Positions 16,787-24,991 of a stretch of DNA of 64,000 nt are shown one piece after another. The position numbers and the translations under genes were made by a program. The stretch lies in the NCBI GenBank assembly GCA_016191165.1, contig JACPPF010000162.1:1-64000 (forward strand), given 5' to 3'. The notes under the pieces were generated by a model, which searched no databases, was not told where the DNA came from, and saw only the letters and a program-made list of their open reading frames with translations. Every line of letters begins with the position of its first letter. The stretch's first letter is position 1. Source of the stretch: Planctomycetota bacterium (GTDB lineage: Bacteria > Planctomycetota > Planctomycetia > Gemmatales > Gemmataceae).

Positions 16787-17155
16787 TCATGCCGCAATCA
16801 CTTGTTGAAGTTCGCGCAAAAAATCCAGATGGATCAGGAACGGAGAAATCTTCCGGGTCGCGATTTCGCCCGTCGCCTTGTTTCGATGGAGGAAGCCGAG
16901 TGAGCCGTCAGGGGTGATTTCGATTTCATGTTCGGTGGCATGGTCTTCCCACTCAAGGAGGATGCCGCCGATTCGGGTGGGACTGGCGTGGAGGGTTCGA
17001 GCGCCCGAGAAGGATTTTCGCAGGGCCGCGTCAATCAAGCCGGCAAGGGCGCTGGCAACGTCCACGGCGCCCGGAGCGGGCGCGGCGGCCCCGTAGCCGT
17101 CCCAGTTCTCGTCTAGCCGCTTGATCGCTTCAAGTTGTTCGGTTGTGGCAGCCAT
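16787..17155 (-). CDS. WDGYGA-type conserved hypothetical protein, first gene of a two-gene module
   Basis: The protein has 122 residues from ATG at 17153-17155. LDENWDGYGAAAPAPGAVDVA, then SPTRIGGILLEWEDHATEHE and IEITPDGSLGFLHRNKATGE, mark a widespread group of uncharacterised proteins in which the motif WDGYGA is followed by a beta-rich part. A toxin-antitoxin-like role for such pairs is conceivable but is inference. The frame stays open upstream to 17458, but that part is antisense to the cytidylate-kinase-like gene. Confidence 0.6.
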   Translation of the reverse strand: MAATTEQLEAIKRLDENWDGYGAAAPAPGAVDVASALAGLIDAALRKSFSGARTLHASPTRIGGILLEWEDHATEHEIEITPDGSLGFLHRNKATGEIATRKISPFLIHLDFLRELQQVIAA

Positions 17156-17241
17156 GTCCAGGAACCCCGGGGAAAACCAGGCCAAGGTCATTCTACCATG
17201 CCGAGGTAAAAAAGGCCGCGCCCACGAAAAAGGCGGGGGTA

Positions 17242-18006
17242 TTAATCCATCCCAACCACCGCCGTCATCTTCGCCTTGGCCGCGGCCACGATCAGGTCGG
17301 CGCTTTTTTCCTCGCCCAACAGGCTCGTGTTGAGCAGCATGTCGTAAAGGTGAATGTCGTTGGGCTTGCGGTGGAAATGCGTTGCAACGAAGTCGTTGCG
17401 GCGATGATCGCGCGTGCGCACCTGGTCGGCGGCTTCCTCCTCGGTTAGACGCAGCCACTGGCTCATGTAGGCCACACGATCGGCCAGCGGCGCGACCAGA
17501 CGTACGTGCAAGGTCGTTCGGCTCGGCAAAATGAAGCCCGCTCCCCGACCCAGCAAGATCACGTTCCCCTGGGCGCCAAGCGCCAGCACGAGCTTCGCCA
17601 CCTCCAGCACATTCGGATGCTGGCTCAGGTTCTGCGCTTCAAGCAGCTCGTCCAGGCGTTCATCGATCCAGGCGCGGCCGTCGGGCGTCAGTCGATCGCG
17701 CAGATCGTCAAGCAAGGCGCCGTTCTGGGCGCTGAATTCGAGCATGTCCTGCGTGTAAACGTCCCAGCCGAGTTTCTCGCCGGCGCGCTTGGCGATGCTG
17801 GCCCCGCGCGCGCCGGCCTCGCGGCTGATCGCGACGGACAGACCCAGCGGCGCCCCCGCGGGCAGCGCTTCGGTGATCGCGCCGCGGAAACCGTGCAACG
17901 GCGTTTCGCCCGTTACATGGACCGAGGTCGTCTCAACCATCATTTCATTTGGCATCATCGGTGGGGTTCCCATAATCTGTTCCGGGGGCGAACCTAGGAC
18001 AAGCAT
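17242..18006 (-). CDS. Cytidylate kinase-like family protein
   Basis: The protein has 254 residues if it starts at the ATG at 18004-18006. A TTG at 18028 or later ATGs are alternatives, as no ribosome site decides. LGLSVAISREAGARGASIAKRAGEKLGW resembles the P-loop opening of cytidylate-kinase-like proteins (Pfam Cytidylate_kin2), followed by VILLGRGAGFILPSR and LHVRLVAPLADRVAYM. The Walker A motif is of the loose type of this family (SREAGARG). Nucleotide substrate is not known. The N-terminal 40 residues are Met/Pro-rich and look non-conserved. Confidence 0.7.
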   Translation of the reverse strand: MLVLGSPPEQIMGTPPMMPNEMMVETTSVHVTGETPLHGFRGAITEALPAGAPLGLSVAISREAGARGASIAKRAGEKLGWDVYTQDMLEFSAQNGALLDDLRDRLTPDGRAWIDERLDELLEAQNLSQHPNVLEVAKLVLALGAQGNVILLGRGAGFILPSRTTLHVRLVAPLADRVAYMSQWLRLTEEEAADQVRTRDHRRNDFVATHFHRKPNDIHLYDMLLNTSLLGEEKSADLIVAAAKAKMTAVVGMD

Positions 18007-18185
18007 ACCTTGCACTTCGGGTTTCTCCAACCCGTGTCGTGCAAAACCGCGGCGCAGCCAGGGTCAGACTATACGGATGCGCGAAAGGCGGGTTTTATTC
18101 CGGTCATTCGCATATAACGTGTTTAGCCGCTCGCCTTGGGCGAGCGCGGGAAAAGAAGCGCGACCTGGCCAGCGGCACCACGACC

Positions 18186-19193
18186 ATGAAAGCCATTGTC
18201 TTCGAGAATTTCGGCGAACCGCGCGAAGTCCTTCAGGTCCGCGACGCGCCGATGCCAGCTGACCCAGTCGCCGGCGAAGTGCGCGTCCGTATGAAGATGG
18301 CCCCGATCAACCCGTCGGACCTGATGACGGTGCGCGGCGCCTACGGCCGGCTGCCCACCTTGCCCGCCACGCCGGGGTTTGAAGGGGTGGGCATAATCGA
18401 TGCGGTGGGACCGGGCTGGCTGGCGAAACTGCGCGGCCTCAAGCCGGGGCGGCGCGTCGCGGTCATCAATGGTCGCGGCGGCAACTGGGCGGAATACGTC
18501 GTCATTCCCGCGCGCACCGCCGTCCCCATCGCCGACGACCTTCCCGACGAACAAGTCGCCGCCTTCTTCGTCAACCCCGCGACCGCTCTCGTCATGACCC
18601 AGCGCGTCCTCCATGTCACGCGCGGCGGCTGGCTGTTGCAAACCGGCGCCGGCAGCGCGCTCGGTCGCATGGTCATTAAATTGGGAAAACACTTCGGCTT
18701 CCGCACAATCAACATCGTCCGCCGAAAAGATCTGGTAGACGAACTCAAACAACTCGGCGCCGACGAAGTGCTCATCGCAACCGAGGAAAAGATTCCCGCC
18801 CGCGTCGCCGAGATCACCCGCGGGGCCATGGCTCCCTACGCGCTTGACTGCGTCGGCGGCCCCGGCGTTGTCGAGGTCATCGAATCGCTGGCGCCCCAGG
18901 GGCGTCTCCTCGTTTACGGCACACTCTCGGGCGAACCCGTCCCGCTCGACACACGTTCGCTCATGGGCGGACAGCGCGCCATCGAAGGCTTTTGGCTCTC
19001 CGAATGGGTCAAGGCCCAGGGAGTCCTGCGAATGCTCGGGCTATTCCACCAGATCACATCGCTGGTCCGCGCCGGCGTACTCACGACGCCCGTGGCCGCA
19101 ACCTATGGGTTCGATCAACTTCCCCAGGCAATCGAACATGTGGAACGCCAGGCGCGCGGCGGCAAGATTCTGCTGAAACTCGACGGCGTGTGA
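18186..19193 (+). CDS. Zinc-independent alcohol dehydrogenase family protein, MECR-like enoyl reductase
   Basis: The protein has 335 residues from the ATG at 18186. The N-terminal GroES-like domain is MKAIVFENFGEPREVLQ, followed by APINPSDLMTVRGAYG and PATPGFEGVGIIDAVG. The Rossmann part contains LLQTGAGSALGRMVIKLGK. NPATALVMTQRVL and FRTINIVRRKD resemble 2-enoyl thioester reductases (MECR/Etr1), which reduce trans-2-enoyl thioesters with NADPH. No zinc-binding cysteines are present. A quinone oxidoreductase role is the alternative. The hairpin at 19212-19233 follows closely. Confidence 0.75.
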   Translation: MKAIVFENFGEPREVLQVRDAPMPADPVAGEVRVRMKMAPINPSDLMTVRGAYGRLPTLPATPGFEGVGIIDAVGPGWLAKLRGLKPGRRVAVINGRGGNWAEYVVIPARTAVPIADDLPDEQVAAFFVNPATALVMTQRVLHVTRGGWLLQTGAGSALGRMVIKLGKHFGFRTINIVRRKDLVDELKQLGADEVLIATEEKIPARVAEITRGAMAPYALDCVGGPGVVEVIESLAPQGRLLVYGTLSGEPVPLDTRSLMGGQRAIEGFWLSEWVKAQGVLRMLGLFHQITSLVRAGVLTTPVAATYGFDQLPQAIEHVERQARGGKILLKLDGV

Positions 19194-19211
19194 CGCGATT
19201 GATATATTTAG

Positions 19212-19233
19212 CCGCGGGGCTTTCCCCGCGCGG
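19212..19233. terminator. GC-rich hairpin after the enoyl reductase gene
   Basis: CCGCGGGGCTTTCCCCGCGCGG forms a strong stem 18 bases after the stop codon of the reductase gene. No T-tract follows, so it may be a factor-dependent stop or a repeat-type hairpin; a similar palindrome lies at 24211-24228. Confidence 0.4.
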
Positions 19234-19282
19234 AAGACACCAACGCTCGGCAAGCCGCACGGATTTATGAGCTGGACAAACC

Positions 19283-19744
19283 ATGACGATCGATCAGCAA
19301 GACCGCGGGACGCGCATTCGGGAAATCTGGCCCTCCGTCGCCCGCGTGCCAGCCGTCGCAAGTCTCGGCAAACTCCTTAACAACACCATCGTGCTCGCGC
19401 CGCTCGGCTGGCTCCTCATGTCCGGGGTCTACTTCGGCAAGGTCCTGCCGATCGTCGGCGTTCGCTATCGGCTTACCGACAAGCGAATCATGATCTTGCG
19501 CGGCTGGAAAGGCGCGATCAGCCAGCAGGTCATTCTGGCCGACATTGACGATGTGCAACTCGATCCCGCCTCGGTGGACAACTTTTTCCGCAGCGCCGAC
19601 TTGAAGGTCATCTCGAATGGCGCGGTCGCCATGACCCTCACTGCCGTCCCCGACGCCGAGTCGTTCCGCCATGCCATTCTCGACGCTCGCAATGCCTGGG
19701 TGCCCGGCAAAGTGAAGCAACTGCCTTTCATCGCAGCCAAGTGA
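19283..19744 (+). CDS. PH domain-containing membrane-associated protein (bPH2-like)
   Basis: The protein has 153 residues. A hydrophobic stretch about 34-58 (VLAPLGWLLMSGVYFG) precedes a bPH2-like domain with YRLTDKRIMILRGW and QQVILADIDDVQLD, then DLKVISNGAVAMTLTAVPDAESFRHAI. Such domains are found at membranes, with unknown ligands. It lies 90 bases after the reductase gene, on the same strand. No specific operon partner. Confidence 0.65.
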   Translation: MTIDQQDRGTRIREIWPSVARVPAVASLGKLLNNTIVLAPLGWLLMSGVYFGKVLPIVGVRYRLTDKRIMILRGWKGAISQQVILADIDDVQLDPASVDNFFRSADLKVISNGAVAMTLTAVPDAESFRHAILDARNAWVPGKVKQLPFIAAK

Positions 19745-19940
19745 GGCGAGAAAAACGCCAAGCCCTCGATACTTGCCACGACGCCCCGCTCGTTGGCGGG
19801 AGCAACCTCCGCGCGCTCAGACAAAACACCTACACCCGACAATCATTTCGGAAATCACCGCGCAGTTCCAGGTGGCGGCTTTTTTCGCATTCCGCTACGA
19901 ACTACTGCGCAGGGACCTGGGAAATGGCCACCCATACCGC

Positions 19941-20081
19941 ACGCGCCACGAAATGACAAATCCCCATCAACGAGCCGCGACCGTAACGGGGCGTTGGGCT
20001 TGTGCCCGCTTCCGCTCCCTTACGGTCGCGGCGCCTAACAAATGTGCCAATCGCGGGCGCGTGCAGTATAGTAACGCCCAA
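19941..20081 (+). repeat. Dispersed 140-base repeat, copy A
   Basis: This copy aligns over its whole length with 56629-56762. The core is an inverted repeat: GCCGCGACCGTAA at 19974-19986 pairs with TTACGGTCGCGGC at 20020-20032 (13 bases, perfect). The flanks CGCGCCACGAAA and GTGCCAATC are also shared. The 457 bases between the PH-domain gene and the next gene contain this repeat and no convincing gene. Confidence 0.7.
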
Positions 20082-20162
20082 TGGGTCAAACCTGTCCGCG
20101 CGAGGTATCGCCCTTTCCTGGCGGTCCGGCTCGCACCAAGTGCCAATCGCTCTTTTGCGTTG

Positions 20163-20168
20163 TATAAT
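20163..20168 (+). promoter_or_regulatory. Likely -10 box (TATAAT) for the downstream membrane protein gene
   Basis: TATAAT lies 33 bases before the ATG at 20201. The best -35 candidate (TGCCAA at 20141-20146, 16-base spacing) is weak. The same word, GTGCCAATCGC, also occurs within repeat copy A directly upstream. Confidence 0.4.
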
Positions 20169-20200
20169 GGTCGCACAACCTTGCAGGAGCCAAATCCCAG

Positions 20201-20710
20201 ATGGCCTCAACGCCTCCAGCTTCCGGCGACCCGTTTCGCGAACCGGGCGGTTTGGGCGTCGCCCGCTCTTTCGCGCGCCGGCGCGACCGTTACGACGACG
20301 ACGATGACAACGATCTCGGCCTGGGTCGCCGCCCGGACAGGCGCGAAGAAAACCCAACGACCGCGGGCATGATGGGGTTCATCTTCTGCGCCGTGTCGGC
20401 AGGCCTTCTCATCGTGGTGTTCATCCTGTGGCTCTTTCTGAAACAGGAAAACCAGGCCCAGGAGAACCTGAGCCGCACGCGCTGGATGCTCTACTGGTTC
20501 CTGTTCCTGGACTTCGTGAGCTTCATCGCCGCCTTGGCCGCCACGGTCCTGGGCGCCCGTTCGATGGCCGCGACCAACACGCTCTATCGCGGTTACGGCG
20601 TGACGGCGCTGATCCTCGGCATCCTTGAGATGATCGTGACCGTGATCTTCGGGTTTTTCATGACCTGCGCGGTTTTACTATTCGAGGCGCTTCGAAACGC
20701 GGGGGGATGA
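20201..20710 (+). CDS. Membrane protein with an acidic, low-complexity N-terminus
   Basis: The protein has 169 residues. A polar start with a run of Asp (DRYDDDDDNDLGLGRR) is followed by three predicted helices (about 55-82, 97-119 and 130-160). AGGAG ends 12 bases before the ATG. No family is recognised. It is reminiscent of a small protein at 56312-56569, which also combines an acidic Asp-rich start with membrane helices and lies near the other copy of the 140-base repeat. Confidence 0.6.
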   Translation: MASTPPASGDPFREPGGLGVARSFARRRDRYDDDDDNDLGLGRRPDRREENPTTAGMMGFIFCAVSAGLLIVVFILWLFLKQENQAQENLSRTRWMLYWFLFLDFVSFIAALAATVLGARSMAATNTLYRGYGVTALILGILEMIVTVIFGFFMTCAVLLFEALRNAGG

Positions 20711-20828
20711 AGAGTTGCCTTGATCGGGCGCACCCCACAATCCGTCAGCAAACCTTCCCGCTCATCCCATTTTGCCTAAAGTAAAAACACCTCACGCTTC
20801 AACCGACTTTATCGCTGGGAGTAGGACA

Positions 20829-21968
20829 ATGATCATTCGCAAATTGGTGCTGCCCTCCGTGTGTCTGATTCTGGTCGCACTGCCACTGGGTGTTTTCGTG
20901 AAGATGTCCGGCACCCAAACCGCGGTTGCCGCCGCCGGCGATGACAAGGCCAAGAATCTCGAAAAACAATTGGCTGACGCGAAGAAGCAAATCCAACTCC
21001 TGACGGACGAAAAAAAGAAACTGGCTGATGCGCTCACCAAGGAAACCAAGCTAACGACAACTCTTCAGAAACAACTGGCCGACGCCAACAAGCAAAACAA
21101 GACTTTGCTTGGCGACAACAAAAAACTCGCCGCGTCTGCCAAGACCCTGGCCGACACGGCCAAAGCCCTCGACGACAACCTGAAAAAGGCGCAAAAATCA
21201 TTGACCGACGCGGAGAAGAACAACAAGGCTCTGGCGGAAGAAAAGACCAAGCTCGCGGTTACCGCGGCGACCGAGCAGAAAAAATACAAGGCCCTCGAAA
21301 AAGTGCTGGCAGCAACCAACAAGAAATATGAAATCCTGGCCGACGAGAACAAGAAACTCGTTCCGCTGGGGCCCCAAAACAAAAAGCTCGCCGCCCTGGC
21401 GGACCTCCGGGCCAAGGAACTTGACGCCAACCGAAAACTGCTTGACGAGGCGATCAAGGCGAACAAAACCCTGGCAACGGAGAAATCCAAACTCGACAAG
21501 GCCCGTATCGACGATCTCAAGCAAATCACCGGGCTGAAAAAATCGCTCGCCGCGGAGCAGAAAAAGACCACCTTCCTGGCGGCCGAGGGGAAAAAACTCC
21601 AGGGAAAGCTCGACGCGACGGTCGTTGACCTGGGCAAGACAACCAAGGCATTGCAAGCTGAAAAAGCACAAACCACCAGGCTGACCGGGGAGAAAACCAA
21701 ACTGCAAGCGACTCTGGCTGAATGCGAAAAAAACCTTACGTCAACTCAGGAGGCCCTCGAAGCCGCCGACGCTCAGATCGCACAAGATACGGCACGGATT
21801 CAGACCTTGCGCAAGAGTTTGACGGCAGCGAACCGGCGCGCTCAGGATGCGGAGCAGCTGGTGGCGATCCTGCAAAACCAGCCGCGCGGTCCGTTGGCGT
21901 CGATTGCCCAGATGCTGCGCGGCGGTTGCCACCCTCCCCGCGTCACCCGCGCCCCCGTTTGTCCCTGA
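20829..21968 (+). CDS. Secreted Lys-rich coiled-coil protein
   Basis: The protein has 379 residues from the ATG at 20829, preceded by GGGAG. A signal peptide or single membrane anchor (about residues 6-32) precedes roughly 310 residues of almost unbroken heptad pattern built of Lys, Ala, Leu, Asp and Glu (for example LEKQLADAKKQIQLLTDEKKK). The end is a short Pro/Cys tail (GGCHPPRVTRAPVCP). It is a predicted long coiled coil outside the cytoplasm or anchored in the membrane. No enzyme motif. It is followed by the Ter-type operon after 59 bases, but no functional link is known. Confidence 0.65.
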   Translation: MIIRKLVLPSVCLILVALPLGVFVKMSGTQTAVAAAGDDKAKNLEKQLADAKKQIQLLTDEKKKLADALTKETKLTTTLQKQLADANKQNKTLLGDNKKLAASAKTLADTAKALDDNLKKAQKSLTDAEKNNKALAEEKTKLAVTAATEQKKYKALEKVLAATNKKYEILADENKKLVPLGPQNKKLAALADLRAKELDANRKLLDEAIKANKTLATEKSKLDKARIDDLKQITGLKKSLAAEQKKTTFLAAEGKKLQGKLDATVVDLGKTTKALQAEKAQTTRLTGEKTKLQATLAECEKNLTSTQEALEAADAQIAQDTARIQTLRKSLTAANRRAQDAEQLVAILQNQPRGPLASIAQMLRGGCHPPRVTRAPVCP

Positions 21969-22027
21969 GGTTGACCCGTGCCTCCCGTTTAGCGCTTGCA
22001 TGACGCCGCACGGGATAGAATCCCTTT

Positions 22028-23035
22028 ATGAAACCGCCCTGCGTCTGGTTCAACAAGCAACTGAGCAACACCTGGGAGTTGATGCCCCTGCTGGCCGAGG
22101 CGCGCCGCGCGGGGGAATTCCGCATGGTGTGCAGCCATCCGCGTCTGGAGGTCGCGCGTCGGTTCGATTGTGATCGTCAGGAACGCGAACCTGCCCGCCT
22201 CGGCGATGACGAGTACGTTCGCTTTTGCCTTGATTTTGCCAGCCGGCACGGCGTAAGATTTTTCTTTCCAGGGCACAAGGTTTTGCCCATCGTTCAGGCC
22301 GCGGCGCATTTTGAGGCTATTGGTACGCGCGTGGTTGCGTCTGCCAAGGCGAGCACGCTGGCGTTGGTGCGTAGCAAGGCCAAGATCTATGCCGCGCTCG
22401 CTGGCGAACCCTGGATTCCCGATCACACCATCGTGAGGGATCTATCCGGTTTTGATGCAGCGTTGAAACAACTGCGGGCACGCCATCGGATCATTTGTTG
22501 CAAGCCGGATACGTCGGTGTTCGGCCTCGGCTTTCATATTCTCCACGATGGCGAGACCCCCGTGACCTCGCATGATCCCGCCCTGCTCATCGAACTTGAG
22601 GCTGCCCGCCGCCGCCTGGTGGAGCGCCGAAGTTCCCGCGATCTCATGCTGATGCAGTACCTCCCTGGCCCGGAACGCAGCGTCGATTGCCTGGCCCGCG
22701 GCGGGGAACTCCTGCGCTGCGTCATTCGCAGCAAGATGAACGACGGTCAGATGCTCGAAGAGAATCCTGAAATTGAATCGATCGTCCGCCAGCTGACAGC
22801 ACGCTTTGGTTTGAACAATCTTTTCAACGTGCAATTCCGGGACGCCGGCGGGCGTTCCTACCTTTTGGAAATCAACGCGCGCATGTCCGGCGGGTTGCCA
22901 TTTTCCTGCCAGTCGGGTTTTGCGTTTCCGTTGTGGGCGATCCGGCTCGCGCTGGGAAAGGTGACGCCTGAAGCGATGCCCTATCCTCGGGCCGGGGTCT
23001 GGGTTCCGCAAACCGCGGCGGCGAGGTCGGTATGA
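22028..23035 (+). CDS. ATP-grasp enzyme of a Ter-type biosynthetic operon
   Basis: The protein has 335 residues. VRSKAKIYAALAGEPWIPDHTIV, RHRIICCKPDTSVFGLGFHIL, LMLMQYLPGPERSVDCLARGG and YLLEINARMSGGL fit an ATP-grasp fold; the last carries the metal-binding E-x-N. Its neighbours (PRTase-TRSP, HAD, PRTase-PELOTA, lyase) identify it as the ATPgrasp_Ter type described with tellurite-resistance (Ter) gene clusters. There it is predicted to ligate an amino acid or similar group to a nucleoside-like compound. The stop codon overlaps the next start (ATGA). Confidence 0.75.
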   Translation: MKPPCVWFNKQLSNTWELMPLLAEARRAGEFRMVCSHPRLEVARRFDCDRQEREPARLGDDEYVRFCLDFASRHGVRFFFPGHKVLPIVQAAAHFEAIGTRVVASAKASTLALVRSKAKIYAALAGEPWIPDHTIVRDLSGFDAALKQLRARHRIICCKPDTSVFGLGFHILHDGETPVTSHDPALLIELEAARRRLVERRSSRDLMLMQYLPGPERSVDCLARGGELLRCVIRSKMNDGQMLEENPEIESIVRQLTARFGLNNLFNVQFRDAGGRSYLLEINARMSGGLPFSCQSGFAFPLWAIRLALGKVTPEAMPYPRAGVWVPQTAAARSV

Positions 23036-24162
23036 AAGACGCCTTCGTCTTTATCCCCCTTCGCTCCGGCACGCTGCGCCTGTCCATCGAAAGGGCCGAC
23101 CTGCCCCTCGCCGACCTGTGCGGCTTCGGCAGTCGGCGCAGTCGCAAGCGCGGCTTCGTCTTCGTCAGCAAGGTGCTTGGAAAACACATTCCCGTGCGGC
23201 CGGAGCGCATGGCGGAGATTCACACGCGGTTGGCCGACAAGTTGGGCGATCCCCCTGGCCCGATCGTGCTGATCGCGCTGGCGGAGACCGCGACGGCGCT
23301 TGGTCACGGCATGGCCGAGGCCTGGCTTCGCCGCACCGGGCGCGACGATCTGCTCTTCCTGCACACGACCCGCTATCGGCTCAATCAACCCGTCGCGCTG
23401 AACTTCGAGGAAGCGCACAGCCATGCGACGCGGCATCTCCTTTACCGCCCGGTGCTGCGCGAACACGCCGACCACTTTCATGCTGCGCGGACGCTGGTTC
23501 TCGTCGATGACGAGATCAGCACCGGGCGTACGCTCGGCAATCTGGCGATTGCCTACCATGCCTTGAACCCGCGCCTGGCCAACGTGCATCTGACGTGCAT
23601 CACCGACTGGCTGGGCGACGAACGCCGCGCGGAGTTCGTGCAGCGGATCGGCGTTCCTGTCGCTTTCACGAACTTGCTTCAGGGAGATTTCAACTTTCAA
23701 GGGAATCTCGACTTTGACCCTGGCCCCATTCCCAACGTGACCGGTTCCACGGAGCGCAAGGACGCCATCTTGGCTCGCAATCATGGCCGACTTGGCGTGT
23801 GCGGTCTGGCGCGGTATGACCTGGATTCCATGATCGACGCGGCGCGTCTCGGCCCGGGTGAACGCATCCTGGTCCTGGGCACAGGTGAATTCTCGTATCC
23901 GCCCTTCCTGCTGGCGCGGCGACTCGAAGCGCTGGGCTGCGACGTGCATTTCCAGGCCACCACGCGCTCGCCGCTTTGCCTGGACGGCGACATCTCCAGC
24001 GTGCTTGAGTTTCCCGACAATTACCACGACGACATCCCGAATTACGTTTACAACGTGGCCGATCGATGTTATGACCGGATCATGATCGGTTACGAAACCG
24101 CACCGCTGCCGACGGGGCACCAGCTCGCTCAGCGGCAAGGCGGCCATGCGATCTTCTTCTGA
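23032..24162 (+). CDS. Phosphoribosyltransferase with TRSP domain (Ter-type operon)
   Basis: The protein has 376 residues. The PRPP loop LVLVDDEISTGRTLGN (about 157-172) identifies a type I phosphoribosyltransferase. The C-terminal part holds TTRSPLCLDGDI (about 310), the hallmark of the TRSP domain, next to GERILVLGTGEFSYPPFLLA. This PRTase_2 plus TRSP architecture is, to my knowledge, specific for the predicted biosynthetic module of Ter stress systems. The base or base-like acceptor is unknown. It is coupled to the ATP-grasp gene by ATGA. Confidence 0.8.
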   Translation: MKDAFVFIPLRSGTLRLSIERADLPLADLCGFGSRRSRKRGFVFVSKVLGKHIPVRPERMAEIHTRLADKLGDPPGPIVLIALAETATALGHGMAEAWLRRTGRDDLLFLHTTRYRLNQPVALNFEEAHSHATRHLLYRPVLREHADHFHAARTLVLVDDEISTGRTLGNLAIAYHALNPRLANVHLTCITDWLGDERRAEFVQRIGVPVAFTNLLQGDFNFQGNLDFDPGPIPNVTGSTERKDAILARNHGRLGVCGLARYDLDSMIDAARLGPGERILVLGTGEFSYPPFLLARRLEALGCDVHFQATTRSPLCLDGDISSVLEFPDNYHDDIPNYVYNVADRCYDRIMIGYETAPLPTGHQLAQRQGGHAIFF

Positions 24163-24210
24163 CGAACGCGCACGCCTTTTCATATAACGAAAACTCAAGG
24201 AATCATTTTC

Positions 24211-24228
24211 CGCGGGGCCGGCCCCGCG
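24211..24228. repeat. Perfect 18-base GC palindrome inside the Ter-type operon
   Basis: CGCGGGGCCGGCCCCGCG is self-complementary and lies in the only gap (79 bases) of the operon, just before the start of the HAD gene with its site GGGAAGG. It could attenuate or stabilise the message. Confidence 0.45.
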
Positions 24229-24241
24229 CAGGGGAAGGCGA

Positions 24242-24991
24242 ATGCGCACTGTCTTGTTCCTCGACCTTGACGACACGATCTTCCAGACCAGGCCGAAATG
24301 CCCGGGCGACGACGTGTTGCATCCGGTCGCTCACCGTCGCGATGGCACGCCGTTGTCATTCATGACGCCCCGGCAACGCGCCTTTCTGGAGATGTGGCTA
24401 CGCGCCGCGACGGTCATCCCCACGACAGCGCGCAATCTCGACGCTTACTCGCGCGTCGATCTGCCCTTCGAGCATCTGGCAATCCTCGACTTCGGCGGCG
24501 TCGTTCTGCTGGAGGACAAAACGCTGGATGCCGCCTGGGACGCCCAGATTCGCCCGCGGGCGCGCGCCTTCGCCCCCGAGTTGCGCATCCTGCACGCCGC
24601 TGTCGAACGCATCATTGCCCGGCGGCGGCTTGGCGCCTACGCTCGGGTGATCGCTGATTTCGACATGCCGCTCTATGTCGTCGTGAAACATCCCGATGGC
24701 GATTGCGCCCTGCTTGCCGTCATCCACGATGAGCTGCGCGCGAGCGCCGACCTGAGCCGTTGCTTCGTTCATCAAAACGACAATAACCTCTCGCTGGTTC
24801 CCGCGTTCCTCGGCAAGGAACATGCCGTGCGGCATGTCGTTCACCATCGACTCGGCCCGGAACCGGTGTTGACCATCGGCATGGGGGACAGCCTCACCGA
24901 TGCCGGGTTTCTCGACGTGTGCGATTACAGCCTGATGCCGCGGGCGTGCCAGCTCGCCAGACAACGACTTCCAGGTTGCGAGGGCGCATGA
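24242..24991 (+). CDS. HAD-superfamily hydrolase (Ter-type operon)
   Basis: The protein has 249 residues. FLDLDDTIFQ holds the nucleophile and acid Asp of motif I, PTTAR is motif II, FLGKEHAV provides the Lys of motif III and GMGDSLTDAGF motif IV with its acidic pair, so it is probably an active phosphatase. A large cap between motifs II and III fits the Cof/sucrose-phosphate phosphatase group. In Ter biosynthetic operons a HAD enzyme is thought to dephosphorylate the ribose-phosphate intermediate. The stop codon overlaps the next ATG (ATGA at 24988). Confidence 0.75.
   Translation: MRTVLFLDLDDTIFQTRPKCPGDDVLHPVAHRRDGTPLSFMTPRQRAFLEMWLRAATVIPTTARNLDAYSRVDLPFEHLAILDFGGVVLLEDKTLDAAWDAQIRPRARAFAPELRILHAAVERIIARRRLGAYARVIADFDMPLYVVVKHPDGDCALLAVIHDELRASADLSRCFVHQNDNNLSLVPAFLGKEHAVRHVVHHRLGPEPVLTIGMGDSLTDAGFLDVCDYSLMPRACQLARQRLPGCEGA

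Noticed and set aside
22981-24276. Minus-strand frame of 431 codons across the PRTase-TRSP gene
   Set aside because: It is a shadow of a gene with clear PRPP-loop and TRSP motifs; no motifs of its own.
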